Below are positions 1 to 9,472 of a DNA stretch of 64,000 bases, in pieces. The DNA comes from Bacillus sp. M6-12. GTDB taxonomy: Bacteria; Bacillota; Bacilli; Bacillales; DSM-1321. The notes below the pieces were generated by a model. It had not been told where the DNA came from. It ran no database searches and was given only the letters and a program-made list of their open reading frames with translations. Position 1 is the first letter of the stretch, and the number at the start of each line of letters is the position of its first letter. A program made the position numbers and the translations under genes. The DNA lies in NCBI RefSeq assembly GCF_002860285.1, contig NZ_PGVF01000007.1, positions 1 to 64,000 on the forward strand, given 5' to 3'.

Positions 1-50
1 AAAAAAAAAAAAAAAAAAATCAGGTATCGGCGGGTTCCCGATAGCCTGAT
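1..50 (-). terminator. Rho-independent terminator of the dynamin-like gene
   Basis: Read on the minus strand, an inverted repeat with arms ATCAGG(C)TATCGG and CCG(CC)GATA-CCTGAT is followed by at least 19 T (the A run at the window edge). It lies 20 bases past the stop of the dynamin-like gene. Confidence 0.9.
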
Positions 51-70
51 CTTTACTAAAAGATTGTATT

Positions 71-2791
71 CTATTGGACGTTCATCCATTCAAATTGTCG
101 CAGCCTTACCTCAAACAATGTTAATGGATCCCGGTAGCTCTCAGGGTTAACATTCATTTCACGCAGGGCTTCTTTGCCCTCCATGATTTGCTGCCCGGCC
201 TGCTGAAGTGTCTTATCCAGTTCGATTTCCGGATTTCTGAAAAACATGGCTACATCTCGTTCGATAGCTTTTTCAAACATTTCAAATTGGCGCAGGAACT
301 TTGTCGTAAACGAGATAGCCTGCTCCTGATAATCCTCGTTTTCCAAAAACTTTTTATAGCTGTTATAAAGCATTGTATTATTTTGCGGTAGCACTCCAAG
401 CAGCTTTCCGGCACCCTTTAAGAGCAGCTGGGCTGGGGTATGGCGGAGAAGGATATTCATTTCTTCTATATGGACACCATTTGCCATTCTGTCTGCATCC
501 CGGCGCCAATCATCTAAAACTTTGAAATCGCAATCAAGAGTCATCTTTTCTTCCCCGAAAAGATTGTTAAATCCTTCAGCCATATCCCACAAAAATTGCT
601 GGCTATGCTTGAATTCTTCATGAGATGCATCAATCCAACTCTGTAATGAGCGGTAAAGCTTTGGCAAAATCGTGACCTTTACATATTCCTGAATTCTCAC
701 ATTCATTTCTTTATTTAGCTGAAGATGGATGTTTCTAAAATCACTGTCCTCTGTCACCAGCTCTGTACAGCTTCGCAAAATCTCAGGTATTTTCGAGGTT
801 AGTTCATATTTAATTTCCTCTGTACTTTCTGCGAAGCCTGTTTTAATCGACTTTGCCTTTTCCTTCACCAAATCTTCCAGTTGGTGATTCGCTCCATTCA
901 GCTTTGTTGACAGTTGTTCATTCCATTCAATTAAGTTAGTCAAATTGTTTTCCGCATCAATTCTGCGCTGGAATAATTCTGAAACAATCTTACGGATAAA
1001 ATAAAGCAGCTTATCCGTACGTGACGACTTGATATCCCTGTTTACAAACACATTATTCAGGAATTCAGAGAAGTCACCAAGCTGTTCCATGCTCCTGCGA
1101 GTTGCAGAAAATGGGAAAACTCGTGCACTCGGGAAGTATTCCCGTACTACTGAAGAAGTCTCATCGGCAACCTTCTGAACTTCTGTGCCGCTATATAAAG
1201 CATCCATTTTATTTATAAGGAAATGGATGGGCAGATTCGGCGCTTGTTTTTGGATCTGAAGCAGGGCGTCACACTCTGTTTCAGTGAACGGTTTCGTGGC
1301 ATCAAGGATAAACAGCAAACCGTCCGCACCATGTATGTAGCTGAAAAGTTCATTCTTTGCGGAGCTGCCTATCAAACCGGGTGTATCAATAAACGCAAGT
1401 CTATTCCTTTGCAGAAAATCAGATGGCAGTTTTACCTCCAGGCAGGTTTCCCTCTGCCCGCGAATGACCGGCATCTCTTCCTGCAGGAACTCCTCCCGGG
1501 CTCTTACGTCTGTTTCGCTTATTTCCCGAACTTCAAAAACATCCCCATCCTTAACCATTACAGCCCCTGTAGCTGCTTCACCAAGAATCTGCTCCTGCAG
1601 AACTGAATGAATAACGGACGTTTTTCCGCTTTTTTCAGAACCAGCTATCAATAATTTGCGTTCTTTCAAATCAGCGAGCTGACTGACAAACCATTCCAGC
1701 CTCCGATCAACATCAAGACCATGGCTGCCAGCCCATTCCGCGACCATCTTAAACAATTGAATTCTTTCTTCAAACCCAGCTTCTGCTTCAACGGCATTCA
1801 TTATTTTAAATTCCGCATCTTGTACGGCAAGTGCTTCAATCGTCCCCGCGAAATGTTCGTTCCATGATAAAACAGCTGCCGCAGCAGCCAATTCATGCTT
1901 TTCGTCAGCAACCTTAAGCCATTGGATCAAAACAGGCGGTACCATGCCCTGGATCTCTTTCACAAAATACTTTCCGCTTATTAGATCAAGATAGGCTTGT
2001 TGATAGCATCGTGACAATTCCTGCGATGTAAGCAGAGTGTCAGCTTCTGTGTTCATAAATAGGCTGTTGATAGTGTGAAGCCAGGAAAAATAAGAATCAG
2101 TTTCTTTGTAACTCTGCCATAAGGCAACAGCCAGCTTTTCAAAACGGTTAATATCCAGATGGTATAAAGAAAACAGTACGCTTGAAAAATACTCAGGTGC
2201 AATTCCGACTGTCAAGCCTCGATCAATATAGCTGGTTAACAATTCAAACCAATGGAAGGATTCTGATCTGACTCCTTCTTTAGCTGCCAGTTCTACAGCA
2301 TTTACCCAATCCTTCTGATCTTCAAAGAAAGTTTGGGCTATTTCTGCAGCATTAGGGTAATCCGGATTTACTTCCATAATTCTTTTAATTACATCTGTTG
2401 CATGTTCCATCCGGTTTTCTTCTATGTAAAGTGAAAATAACTGCAATGATGCTTCTGTATGCAGAGCAGGAATTTCGGAATCTATACTTTTGTAAATCTC
2501 TTCTGCAGCAGATAAAAGACCTAGCTCGTAATAGGCATCCGCTGAATTCTTCTTGGCCCACATCATCTTTTCATCAAGGATATTTTCCCACTTAAAAATA
2601 GCTGTTTCATAATCCCGGCAGTGAAAGTAAATTTCACCCTGGGCATAACGGATTGACGACAGCTCCGCCATTTCCTTTTTTTGCTCAGAAGCATACATTT
2701 CACCCAATATCTGTACAGGATGGCCGGCATCTTCTTCACTTAATAACGTTTCATAGAAACGTTTCTCAATCATTGTTTTATCTAAAGTCAT
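71..2791 (-). CDS. TPR-containing dynamin-family GTPase
   Basis: Large bacterial dynamin-like protein of 906 aa. Residues 1-350 look like helical TPR-type repeats. The GTPase domain starts near residue 384 with the P-loop GSEKSGKTS (G1), then DTPG near 470 (G3) and NKMD near 526 (G4). The C-terminal 300 residues are charged, helical and coiled-coil-like, as in dynamin stalks. Dynamin relatives remodel or protect membranes, and this one lacks an obvious signal peptide or classical transmembrane segment. The start ATG follows GGGGGAG. It is monocistronic, with its own terminator. The GTPase assignment is firm from the motifs; the membrane role is inferred from the family. The long N-terminal repeat region is unusual for the class and may bind partner proteins. 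Confidence 0.85.
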   Translation of the reverse strand: MTLDKTMIEKRFYETLLSEEDAGHPVQILGEMYASEQKKEMAELSSIRYAQGEIYFHCRDYETAIFKWENILDEKMMWAKKNSADAYYELGLLSAAEEIYKSIDSEIPALHTEASLQLFSLYIEENRMEHATDVIKRIMEVNPDYPNAAEIAQTFFEDQKDWVNAVELAAKEGVRSESFHWFELLTSYIDRGLTVGIAPEYFSSVLFSLYHLDINRFEKLAVALWQSYKETDSYFSWLHTINSLFMNTEADTLLTSQELSRCYQQAYLDLISGKYFVKEIQGMVPPVLIQWLKVADEKHELAAAAAVLSWNEHFAGTIEALAVQDAEFKIMNAVEAEAGFEERIQLFKMVAEWAGSHGLDVDRRLEWFVSQLADLKERKLLIAGSEKSGKTSVIHSVLQEQILGEAATGAVMVKDGDVFEVREISETDVRAREEFLQEEMPVIRGQRETCLEVKLPSDFLQRNRLAFIDTPGLIGSSAKNELFSYIHGADGLLFILDATKPFTETECDALLQIQKQAPNLPIHFLINKMDALYSGTEVQKVADETSSVVREYFPSARVFPFSATRRSMEQLGDFSEFLNNVFVNRDIKSSRTDKLLYFIRKIVSELFQRRIDAENNLTNLIEWNEQLSTKLNGANHQLEDLVKEKAKSIKTGFAESTEEIKYELTSKIPEILRSCTELVTEDSDFRNIHLQLNKEMNVRIQEYVKVTILPKLYRSLQSWIDASHEEFKHSQQFLWDMAEGFNNLFGEEKMTLDCDFKVLDDWRRDADRMANGVHIEEMNILLRHTPAQLLLKGAGKLLGVLPQNNTMLYNSYKKFLENEDYQEQAISFTTKFLRQFEMFEKAIERDVAMFFRNPEIELDKTLQQAGQQIMEGKEALREMNVNPESYRDPLTLFEVRLRQFEWMNVQ

Positions 2792-3054
2792 TATGCTCCC
2801 CCAATTACTCTTTTTCTATTTCTCTTCCCTTTTTTCATTTATATGTAACCCACCAATCATTATTTTAACAAACAAGCAATCTGCAAAGATTTCAGTTTGC
2901 TTACAAATGAAAGACAAGAATTTACTAAACTGTAATGATAATTTCCTTTATGTGGTAGTTAATGTAGTAATAGTATTCCTATAGAGGCAAAACAAAGGAA
3001 AAAAATCGTGGACTTGGTATACCGTGCGCTTAAAGGCAACCCATCACAAAATAG

Positions 3055-3669
3055 TTATCTTATCTTTTTATAATGTCGTCTTGCTTTCGCCCTGTTGCCG
3101 CAATCATCCATAGAGCACCATCTGCGGCTGCGGTTTTTGCTTGTATCTAAAAACAGCCAGCCGCATCCTCCGCCTTCACATTGTTTTAATTTCGATAAAT
3201 CCAAGCTTGTAAGCAACGTGGAAACTGACTGAACAAGCGGACACAAGACTGAATCTAATTCAATTGATTCTTGAAAGGACAATTCAAAAGCAGATCCGCG
3301 TTTCTGCAGCTTCAAGCGGCTGAATGCTTTGCCAATATATTGATTCAATCTATCCATATCAGCTTGTTCAGCCGAAGTGCCATTGATAATGCTTACGTAA
3401 AGCCGGTAGATAACTTCTCGAAGAGCAATCGCATTCCTGTATACATCCATAGCTTCCTCTTTTTTGCTGAGCGCTTCTTGAATTAGCATTTCTCCATTAT
3501 CAACTGGAATAATCTTCGCCAGGATGGACCACCTTACTAAAGTTTCATAGTTATGAAGCCATTCCTTCGGATCATCTGTGGCATGCCAGCCGACTGTATT
3601 GCAGAAGTCGAGGCTTAGGTTCTGGCCAATAAAACTTATTTGATTTATATCACGTCTCGTACTATTCAC
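3055..3669 (-). CDS. CGNR zinc-finger protein (ABATE domain), probable transcription regulator
   Basis: 204 aa. The N-terminal two thirds match the ABATE-type helical domain (LDFCNTVGW near residue 20). The C-terminus carries a zinc finger with CEGGGCGWLFLD, then RRWCSMDDCGNRAKARRHY; the CGNR signature gives the family its name. Members are thought to bind DNA and sense stress, but targets are mostly unknown. The GTG start follows AAGGAGGG at good spacing. It is a single gene with no obvious partner. Confidence 0.85.
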   Translation of the reverse strand: MNSTRRDINQISFIGQNLSLDFCNTVGWHATDDPKEWLHNYETLVRWSILAKIIPVDNGEMLIQEALSKKEEAMDVYRNAIALREVIYRLYVSIINGTSAEQADMDRLNQYIGKAFSRLKLQKRGSAFELSFQESIELDSVLCPLVQSVSTLLTSLDLSKLKQCEGGGCGWLFLDTSKNRSRRWCSMDDCGNRAKARRHYKKIR

Positions 3670-3830
3670 ATTTGTCCCTCCTTTATAGAAACATTATAAC
3701 TCTGCTGTCCGCCTGATGCTAATGACGTCCGTTCTGACATTAAAGCAGAGTTTCAAGGAATGGAAAACCTCCTCATAAATTTAAGCCGGGTTGTCACTGG
3801 GCATATGCCGTGTCGGCTATCTCCTTCCAA

Positions 3831-3839
3831 CATATTTTA
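3831..3839 (+). promoter_or_regulatory. Possible mother-cell sigma -10 element
   Basis: CATATTTTA matches the CATANNNTA pattern of sigma-K/sigma-E -10 elements and lies about 40 bases before the coiled-coil gene. No convincing -35 is visible, so this is suggestive only. Confidence 0.3.
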
Positions 3840-3879
3840 TAGGGTATTTAACCTGAGAGAAAAAAAGGAGTGTATCCCT

Positions 3880-4482
3880 ATGAATATGAATTCATTTGGT
3901 TATCAGCAAGGATATTTCCCGCAGCAGTCGCAATTCAATTTATCACAGCCACAAAGACAATTTGACCCGATGATGCATCAACAAAGACAATTAGAGCCGA
4001 TGATGGAACAGCAGCAATTCAATCCAATAATGGAACAGGAGCAATTCGAGCCGATGATGCAGCACCCTTTTGAGCAGCAAAATTCATTTGAGATGAGACA
4101 GCCAAATTATCTCCCTATGGAAAACCATATGGATCAGCAGCAAATGTTCATGCCTCAACATGATGATGCTTACAGCATGCCTGTTCAATCCGAACATCAT
4201 GATTACTATAATATGGTTCAACAGCAGCAAGACGAAAGACAGCCACAGCTTGAAAGAAGAATTAGAGAACTTGAACGGCAAAATGAACAACAAACACGGG
4301 AACTAACTCGGCTAAGCCAGGAAATTAACCGCATCAACAGGGAAATAAACAGGATTAATCAGGAAATCTCCCGCCTTAACCGGAACGACGAACAGCATAC
4401 ACGCCGCATCCAGCGTTTAAACCAGCGGCTTCGAGCTGTTGAAAATAGGCTGAATATCCCTTATGTTGGCACTGATTTCTAA
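3880..4482 (+). CDS. Q/M-rich coiled-coil protein, possible spore coat-associated protein
   Basis: About 200 aa from the ATG preceded by AAAAAAGGAG; an upstream in-frame start at 3760 has no such site. Residues 1-110 are rich in Gln, Met, Phe and Pro, with imperfect repeats of the type QRQFDPMM/QQFNPIM/EQFEPMM. Residues 115-190 form a strong heptad coiled coil (RINREINRINQEISRLNR). There is no signal peptide or membrane segment. I do not recognise a named family. Low complexity plus a coiled coil, the CATANNNTA element upstream, and the CotZ-like neighbour on the other strand suggest a structural spore-surface protein; that is inference. Confidence 0.7.
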   Translation: MNMNSFGYQQGYFPQQSQFNLSQPQRQFDPMMHQQRQLEPMMEQQQFNPIMEQEQFEPMMQHPFEQQNSFEMRQPNYLPMENHMDQQQMFMPQHDDAYSMPVQSEHHDYYNMVQQQQDERQPQLERRIRELERQNEQQTRELTRLSQEINRINREINRINQEISRLNRNDEQHTRRIQRLNQRLRAVENRLNIPYVGTDF

Positions 4483-4500
4483 AAACAATATCTTAATCTG

Positions 4501-4533
4501 AAAGAGGCAAATGGCTACCCGTTCTGCCTCTTT
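4501..4533 (+). terminator. Terminator-like hairpin after the coiled-coil gene
   Basis: AAAGAGGCA and TGCCTCTTT form a 9-bp stem with a 15-base loop, ending in only TTT. Confidence 0.55.
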
Positions 4534-4603
4534 CTGCTGGAGCTAGAGATAGATACACTTCTTCCGTTATCGGCACCCTGGATTTTTTATTCCTTAACAA
4601 CAA

Positions 4604-4635
4604 GAAAAGGGCAGCCCTCCGAAGGAAGAACTGCC
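4604..4635 (-). terminator. Terminator of the cotZ-like gene
   Basis: On the minus strand GGCAG...CTGCCC is followed by TTTTCTTG, just past the cotZ-like stop. Confidence 0.6.
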
Positions 4636-4641
4636 ATTAGC

Positions 4642-5199
4642 TTATTTCTTTTCAGCAACTAGGTCAGGATCGAAGCATTGGAATGCACATAAACAATTGC
4701 CGTCAACATGGATAAATTTATTAGTTTTCAGCAGGATTAGTTCATTCTTTGCTAATGTTCTAACAACACTTTTAATTTCAATGCAGCACTCATCGTCATT
4801 AAAATCGCGAATTGTAGTACTGCTGCCTTCTTCTACCTTTACTGGCCTTAAAAGCTCCAATCTGATGATGCCTTCTTTTTCATTGACTTTGTTAATAACA
4901 AAGAACGGAGTTGCAAAGGATTTAAATTCGTCTTCGCCATTACTATGTTTTATGTGTCTACGGCCAAAAGCGAACAATAAAGTATTTGCCTTCGTAGTAA
5001 AAATTAACGGAACGGACTTACTGCGTCTTTCTTGATATACAGGCTGAGTGAGAGCTTTTATACAATTATCAACACTTCCATGCTTTTCTTCTTTTAATTC
5101 CTCCTGGATCTTTGCAATTTCGGCAAGTTGTCTTAAAATCCCCCCCAATTCATGCTTATTATGTTCATGCTCCTTGTCTTCGTAAAAAACTTCTGACAT
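4642..5199 (-). CDS. cotZ: Spore coat protein of the CotZ/CotY/ExsY family
   Basis: 185 aa. The C-terminal stretch NKFIHVDGNCLCAFQCFDP is the CotZ/ExsY signature (compare the IEVDxxCFCAIxCL pattern of CotZ); the body contains the FTTKANTLLFAFG strand expected of the family. Family members polymerise through cysteines into the spore crust or exosporium base layer. This protein has fewer Cys residues in its N-terminal half than typical CotZ, so cross-linking may differ. The start has a GGAGGA site. Monocistronic; a CATACATTG element upstream fits late mother-cell expression. CotZ versus CotY/ExsY cannot be decided from sequence alone. Confidence 0.85.
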   Translation of the reverse strand: MSEVFYEDKEHEHNKHELGGILRQLAEIAKIQEELKEEKHGSVDNCIKALTQPVYQERRSKSVPLIFTTKANTLLFAFGRRHIKHSNGEDEFKSFATPFFVINKVNEKEGIIRLELLRPVKVEEGSSTTIRDFNDDECCIEIKSVVRTLAKNELILLKTNKFIHVDGNCLCAFQCFDPDLVAEKK

Positions 5200-5228
5200 A
5201 ATGTTGTTCCTCCTTGTTTATATAAAGT

Positions 5229-5237
5229 CAATGTATG
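5229..5237 (-). promoter_or_regulatory. Possible sigma-K -10 element for the cotZ-like gene
   Basis: On the minus strand CATACATTG approximates CATANNNTA, about 30 bases before the start codon, with an AC pair roughly 17 bases further upstream. Confidence 0.35.
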
Positions 5238-5483
5238 AAAATTTACCGATTTCGCTTGTACAAGTTCATTACTTTTTAAAAAAATACCTTATCCAATAAG
5301 GAAGATAACTATGCCGTCTGTTCAATATTCTGTTGTTGTCCAATAAAACCAGATAATCGGGACTTTCAAATAAAACAATGCTGCGTGGTAATGGCTCATT
5401 AGCTGGTAATACGCTATATTTAAAGAAAAGCCTATGTAAAAGCTCATTGTTTGATTTTGCCTATGTTGCTGTCTGGCTGCAGC

Positions 5484-5512
5484 ACCCGAACCGCCACTAG
5501 AGCGGACATCAA
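5484..5512. repeat. Short copy of a dispersed intergenic repeat
   Basis: 29 bases starting CCCGAACCGCCACTAGAGCG recur at 18737-18765 with one mismatch. Here only the tail of the longer element is present. The surrounding 5200-5556 interval shows no convincing gene. Confidence 0.75.
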
Positions 5513-5556
5513 CTGCCAAGTTTAACAGAGCCAAAGAAAAAGAAGGGGGGATTTAT

Positions 5557-6519
5557 ATGAAAAGAAGAAAATTAATTATCACCCATGACATCAGTCAAAA
5601 GCATATGGACGAAATAAAAGGGATTGTTCCTGAGTGGGATATTATTGCTGGCAAGGATAGCAGCAGCTGGCAAAACCACTTAATGGATGCTGAAATTATA
5701 GCAGGATGGAAAAAAGGAATTGACCAGCAGTGCCTTCTTAGTGACTCCCCTTTACGCTGGGTACAGTCATGGAGCGCAGGAGTTAACAGTCTCCCGCTAA
5801 AGGAATTGGCTGCAAGAAATATTTACTTAACAAACGCCAGTGGTGTTCACGCTTATCCAATATCCGAAACAATTTTTGCCCTAATGCTATCCTTAACAAG
5901 AAAAATTCATGCATATGTAAGAAATCAGCAATCCAAAACCTGGAACCATTCAGGTATGAAACTTGAGATTCATGAAAAAACAATTGGAATTATTGGAGTC
6001 GGGGCGATTGGCAGGGAAACAGCGAAGATTGCAAAAGCGTTTGGAATGAATGTTATTGGAATCCGCCACTCAGGACAAAGCGAACAAAACGTAGACGAAA
6101 TGTATAATGTCCAAGAACTTGACGCTATTCTTCCTAGGTGTGACTATGTGGTAATCACATTGCCTCTTACGGATGAAACCCGCCATCTGATTGGAGAAAA
6201 GCAATTTAATATAATGAAGCCCTCTTCGTTCCTTATCAATATAGGCCGCGGTGAAATTGTAGTGGAGAAAGATCTCATTGAGGCATTAAGTGAGGGACAA
6301 ATTGCAGGAGCTGGACTCGATGTGTTTACTGTTGAGCCATTAGAACAGGACAGTCCGCTATGGGAAATGGAAAATGCGATTATTACTCCTCACACAGCAG
6401 GCTCAACCGAGCATTATAACAAACGGGTAATTGAAAATATATTTATTCCTAATTTAAAAAGGTATATACAAGGAGAATCACTTACGATAAATTTGGTCGA
6501 TTATTTAAAGGGGTATTAA
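5557..6519 (+). CDS. D-isomer-specific 2-hydroxyacid dehydrogenase, NAD(P)-dependent
   Basis: 320 aa, normal length for the family, which interconverts 2-keto acids and D-2-hydroxy acids in the cytosol. The Rossmann fold shows IIGVGAIGRETAKIAKAFG near residue 145. Catalytic residues are visible: Arg in LINIGRGEIV (near 228), Glu in the following VEPLEQD region (near 262) and His in ITPHTAGS (near 278). It ends in an extra loop typical of phosphoglycerate-dehydrogenase-like reductases of unknown substrate. The ATG follows AAGGGGGGA. It stands alone, 375 bases before brnQ, which has its own leader; no substrate is implied by the neighbours. Confidence 0.85.
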   Translation: MKRRKLIITHDISQKHMDEIKGIVPEWDIIAGKDSSSWQNHLMDAEIIAGWKKGIDQQCLLSDSPLRWVQSWSAGVNSLPLKELAARNIYLTNASGVHAYPISETIFALMLSLTRKIHAYVRNQQSKTWNHSGMKLEIHEKTIGIIGVGAIGRETAKIAKAFGMNVIGIRHSGQSEQNVDEMYNVQELDAILPRCDYVVITLPLTDETRHLIGEKQFNIMKPSSFLINIGRGEIVVEKDLIEALSEGQIAGAGLDVFTVEPLEQDSPLWEMENAIITPHTAGSTEHYNKRVIENIFIPNLKRYIQGESLTINLVDYLKGY

Positions 6520-6555
6520 TAACAAGTGCTGAATTATTAAAAATATCAAAAAATA

Positions 6556-6584
6556 TTGACATGTCTAATTTCTTCTGATAAATT
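6556..6584 (+). promoter_or_regulatory. Sigma-A promoter of the brnQ T-box transcript
   Basis: TTGACA (6556-6561) and TAAATT (6579-6584) are separated by 17 bases, about 15-20 bases before the first conserved T-box stem. Confidence 0.7.
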
Positions 6585-6602
6585 ATTTTTAAATAATAAA
6601 AT

Positions 6603-6866
6603 CAATGACGAGAACGAGTAAGATGGGAACCCTGTTCTACAGAGAACCGGCGGTTGGTGGAAGCCGGTGTCCAGGCCTTGTCCGAAAATCATCTCTGAGA
6701 TGCAAAGCTGAAAGATGCAAGTAAGCTTTGACGGGTTATCCGCCGTTACAATGGAACACGTATGATTGTACGTTGACTGAGAGCCGTATGCTTTTTTGAT
6801 ATGCGGAATAAGGGTGGTAACGCGAGCACAAACTCGTCCCTATTTTAGGGACGGGTTTTTTTGATT
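6603..6866 (+). ncRNA. T-box riboswitch, probably isoleucine-specific
   Basis: Tandem Stem I features are followed by the near-invariant T-box sequence AGGGTGGTAACGCGAGCA (6811-6828), then the terminator CTCGTCCC-tatttta-GGGACGGG with seven T (6833-6862). The specifier region reads GAAAATCATC around 6684-6693; an ATC codon fits uncharged tRNA-Ile, matching the branched-chain amino-acid carrier downstream. Uncharged tRNA would stabilise the antiterminator and allow brnQ expression. T-box identity is certain. ATC at 6688-6690 is the best but not the only reading of the specifier. Confidence 0.93.
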
Positions 6867-6894
6867 TTATTAAAACAATAAAGGAGAGATTACT

Positions 6895-8220
6895 TTGAGA
6901 AAGCTAGACACCTTATTTATTGGATTAATGTTATTTTCTATGTTCTTTGGAGCCGGAAACCTGATCTTTCCTCCTTTCCTGGGAGCTGAATCCGGAACCT
7001 CATATTGGGTTGCAATGGCAGGCTTCATTGTAACTGGAGTTGGACTTCCCTTTGCCGTCCTGCTTGCCGTTTCCCTTGTAAACGGAGGTGCTCAGGCAAT
7101 CGGGAACCGGGTCCATCCTCTTTTTAGTACAGTTTTTATGGTGATTGTTTATTTATCCATCGGGCCCTTCCTCGCCATCCCAAGAAATGCCAATGTAGCT
7201 TTCGAGATGGGGGTAAAGCCTTTCCTTAATGAATCTGGGAATGTTTCAGTTGCCTTACTTATCTTTTCTGTCGTATTTTTTGCCCTGTCTTACGCAGTAA
7301 GCTTAAATCCATCAAAAATGGAAAAATACATGGGCCGCTGGATTACTCCTGCGCTGCTGCTGTCAATGGTGGTGCTGTGCGTTGTTGGATTTGCCAAATT
7401 AGACGGCCAGCTTCCATTTCCTTCAGAGGCCTATCAGTCCGGCGCCTTTTTCAAAGGCTTCCTTGAAGGCTACAACACAATGGATGCCCTTGCTTCATTA
7501 GCCTTTGGTATCGTCATCCTTTCTGCTATCCAGCAAAAAGGAGTAAGTGACAGAAAACAATTAACTAACTATACATTTAAAGCTGCTTTGATTGCTGGCG
7601 TATTGCTTTCAGCAGTATATGTAAGTCTGGGGCTGATCGGCGGAAAAATGGCCGCAGCTGGAACGTTTGCCGATGGCACTCAAATTCTTTCGGCTGCTTC
7701 TACACAATTATTAGGAAAAGGCGGAGTAACTCTCCTAGGGTTTATTTTCACTCTTGCTTGTTTCACTACAGTAGTTGGTTTAACAACTGCTTGCGGCCAA
7801 TATTTTTCAAAGCTCATGCCTAAAGCGAACTATAAGATGATCGTTTTAACAGTAACTGTTATCGGATTTACACTGACCAACATGGGACTTGCTCAAATCC
7901 TGAAAGTTTCTGTACCATTCTTAGTTACAGCGTACCCGCTAACAATTGTGCTAGTTGTACTTACTTTCTTCAATCGATTTTCCAAAGATTCGAAAAAAGT
8001 ATATGGCAGTGCCATTCTTTTTACCGCTGTATTTGCCGTGATGGATGGATTAAATACCTTCGGCCTTGATTTAGGGCCACTGCAAAACCTTAAAGAAATA
8101 TTGCCGCTTTCTTCAGTAGGCCTGCAATGGATTGTACCTGCTCTCGCCGGAACAGGAATTGGCCTTCTGCTCAGCAGCATGGGCAAGAAAGCTCCTGTAA
8201 CAGAACAGGTAAAAGCATAA
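6895..8220 (+). CDS. brnQ: Branched-chain amino-acid carrier, LIVCS family
   Basis: 441 aa integral membrane protein with about 12 hydrophobic helices and the family opening LDTLFIGLMLFSMFFGAGN, followed by IFPPFLG. LIVCS carriers import isoleucine, leucine and valine with Na+ or H+. The TTG start is supported by AAAGGAGAG at correct spacing, directly after the T-box terminator. Expression should rise when tRNA-Ile is uncharged, which matches the transported substrate. Followed by a strong terminator. Confidence 0.95.
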   Translation: MRKLDTLFIGLMLFSMFFGAGNLIFPPFLGAESGTSYWVAMAGFIVTGVGLPFAVLLAVSLVNGGAQAIGNRVHPLFSTVFMVIVYLSIGPFLAIPRNANVAFEMGVKPFLNESGNVSVALLIFSVVFFALSYAVSLNPSKMEKYMGRWITPALLLSMVVLCVVGFAKLDGQLPFPSEAYQSGAFFKGFLEGYNTMDALASLAFGIVILSAIQQKGVSDRKQLTNYTFKAALIAGVLLSAVYVSLGLIGGKMAAAGTFADGTQILSAASTQLLGKGGVTLLGFIFTLACFTTVVGLTTACGQYFSKLMPKANYKMIVLTVTVIGFTLTNMGLAQILKVSVPFLVTAYPLTIVLVVLTFFNRFSKDSKKVYGSAILFTAVFAVMDGLNTFGLDLGPLQNLKEILPLSSVGLQWIVPALAGTGIGLLLSSMGKKAPVTEQVKA

Positions 8221-8346
8221 AAATGTTTCCACAGGATGGCTGGCTCTGATATACCTGAATAAAATGGATATGTACGTAACCAAGCAATGATGATTAAATT
8301 TTAATTAGCCAAATCGCTAATAGTATTAAGACACATATTAATAGCA

Positions 8347-8381
8347 GAAGCAGGAAATATTATGATTCCTGCTTCTTTTTT
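8347..8381 (+). terminator. Rho-independent terminator of brnQ
   Basis: GAAGCAGGAA and TTCCTGCTTC form a perfect 10-bp stem with a 9-base loop, followed by six T. Confidence 0.9.
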
Positions 8382-8547
8382 ATTGTACCTAAGAAAGTAA
8401 TTAGCGACCAAAGGACTAAATAAAAGGAAGCAGATAAATAGAAATACTTTACGATTTTGTAATTCTACTTTAATGGTTTATTTAAGTTAACTTTACATTG
8501 GCCTTTTATAATAAAGTTGATTTTAATATGAAAGGGGAAGCAGGAAA

Positions 8548-9432
8548 TTGAGAGGACTGTTACGAAATGTTTTCTTGTCGGCTGCACTAATAGGAATCGG
8601 ATCAGGTGTGGTTGCCCATGCAGAGGCGGCTGAACCTGCTGACCCATCGCAGAATAAACACAAAGTGTTAAATATTTCACACCGTGGAGCTTCAGGTCAT
8701 GCCCCCGAGCACACCCTATTAGCATATGAGCTAGGGGAAAAGATGAAAGGCGATTACATAGAAGTCGATCTTCAAATGACCAAAGACGGTGAACTAATCG
8801 CTATGCATGATGAAACTTTGGACCGTACCACAAATGGAACAGGACTTGTAAAAGACTACACATTAGAAGAAATTAAGCAGCTGGACGCCGGTTCTTGGTT
8901 TAATGAGAAATATCCGGAATTAGCTAAAGAAGAATATGTGGGCCTAAAGGTTCCTACTCTTGACGAAGTAATTGAAACCTTCGGGCAAGGCGACCGATAC
9001 TATATTGAAACGAAATCACCTGAAGTGTACCCCGGAATGGAGAAAAAGCTTCTAGAAGTGTTAAAAAAGTATAATTTAACAGGAAAAAAAGCTTCCGATA
9101 AAGTACTTATCCAATCGTTCAGTTCGGACAGCTTAAGGATTGTACATGAATTAGATCCCAAGATCCCGCTTGTGCAATTATTATGGTACGATCAACCCGC
9201 AACTATTACTGATGCTGAGTTAAACGGATATAAAGAGTACAGCATTGGGGTTGGGATGAACTCCGATATGATCGATAAAGCATACGTACAAAAGGTACGG
9301 CAGCATGGGCTGGAAATCCACCCATATACGATCAATGAAAAAGAAGATATGCGCAAACTGATTGATTGGGGAGTAACTGGTCTGTTTACCAACTTCCCTG
9401 ACCGCTTACAAGAGGTATTAAAAGAGAAATAA
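8548..9432 (+). CDS. glpQ: Secreted glycerophosphodiester phosphodiesterase
   Basis: 294 aa, GDPD TIM-barrel. A signal peptide runs over residues 1-28 ([20 protein letters not shown], likely cleaved after AHA). Catalytic signatures are [12 protein letters not shown] near residue 45, [10 protein letters not shown] near 72 and [11 protein letters not shown] near 89; the ETKSP segment near 150 is also conserved. The enzyme releases glycerol 3-phosphate from deacylated phospholipids or teichoic-acid fragments outside the membrane. The TTG start has GGGGAAG upstream. No transporter gene adjoins it. In relatives glpQ responds to phosphate or glycerol; no site was assigned here. Confidence 0.9.
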   Translation: MRGLLRNVFLSAALIGIGSGVVAHAEAAEPADPSQNKHKVLNISHRGASGHAPEHTLLAYELGEKMKGDYIEVDLQMTKDGELIAMHDETLDRTTNGTGLVKDYTLEEIKQLDAGSWFNEKYPELAKEEYVGLKVPTLDEVIETFGQGDRYYIETKSPEVYPGMEKKLLEVLKKYNLTGKKASDKVLIQSFSSDSLRIVHELDPKIPLVQLLWYDQPATITDAELNGYKEYSIGVGMNSDMIDKAYVQKVRQHGLEIHPYTINEKEDMRKLIDWGVTGLFTNFPDRLQEVLKEK

Positions 9433-9437
9433 AAAAT

Positions 9438-9472
9438 GGTGCCTGCCCTGCAATCTGCTGGGGACCGGCACC
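9438..9472. terminator. Bidirectional terminator between convergent genes
   Basis: GGTGCC...GGCACC with an inner GCCC/GGGG pairing, flanked by an A run on the left and TATTTTATT on the right. The stop codon of the minus-strand gene overlaps the stem. Confidence 0.8.
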
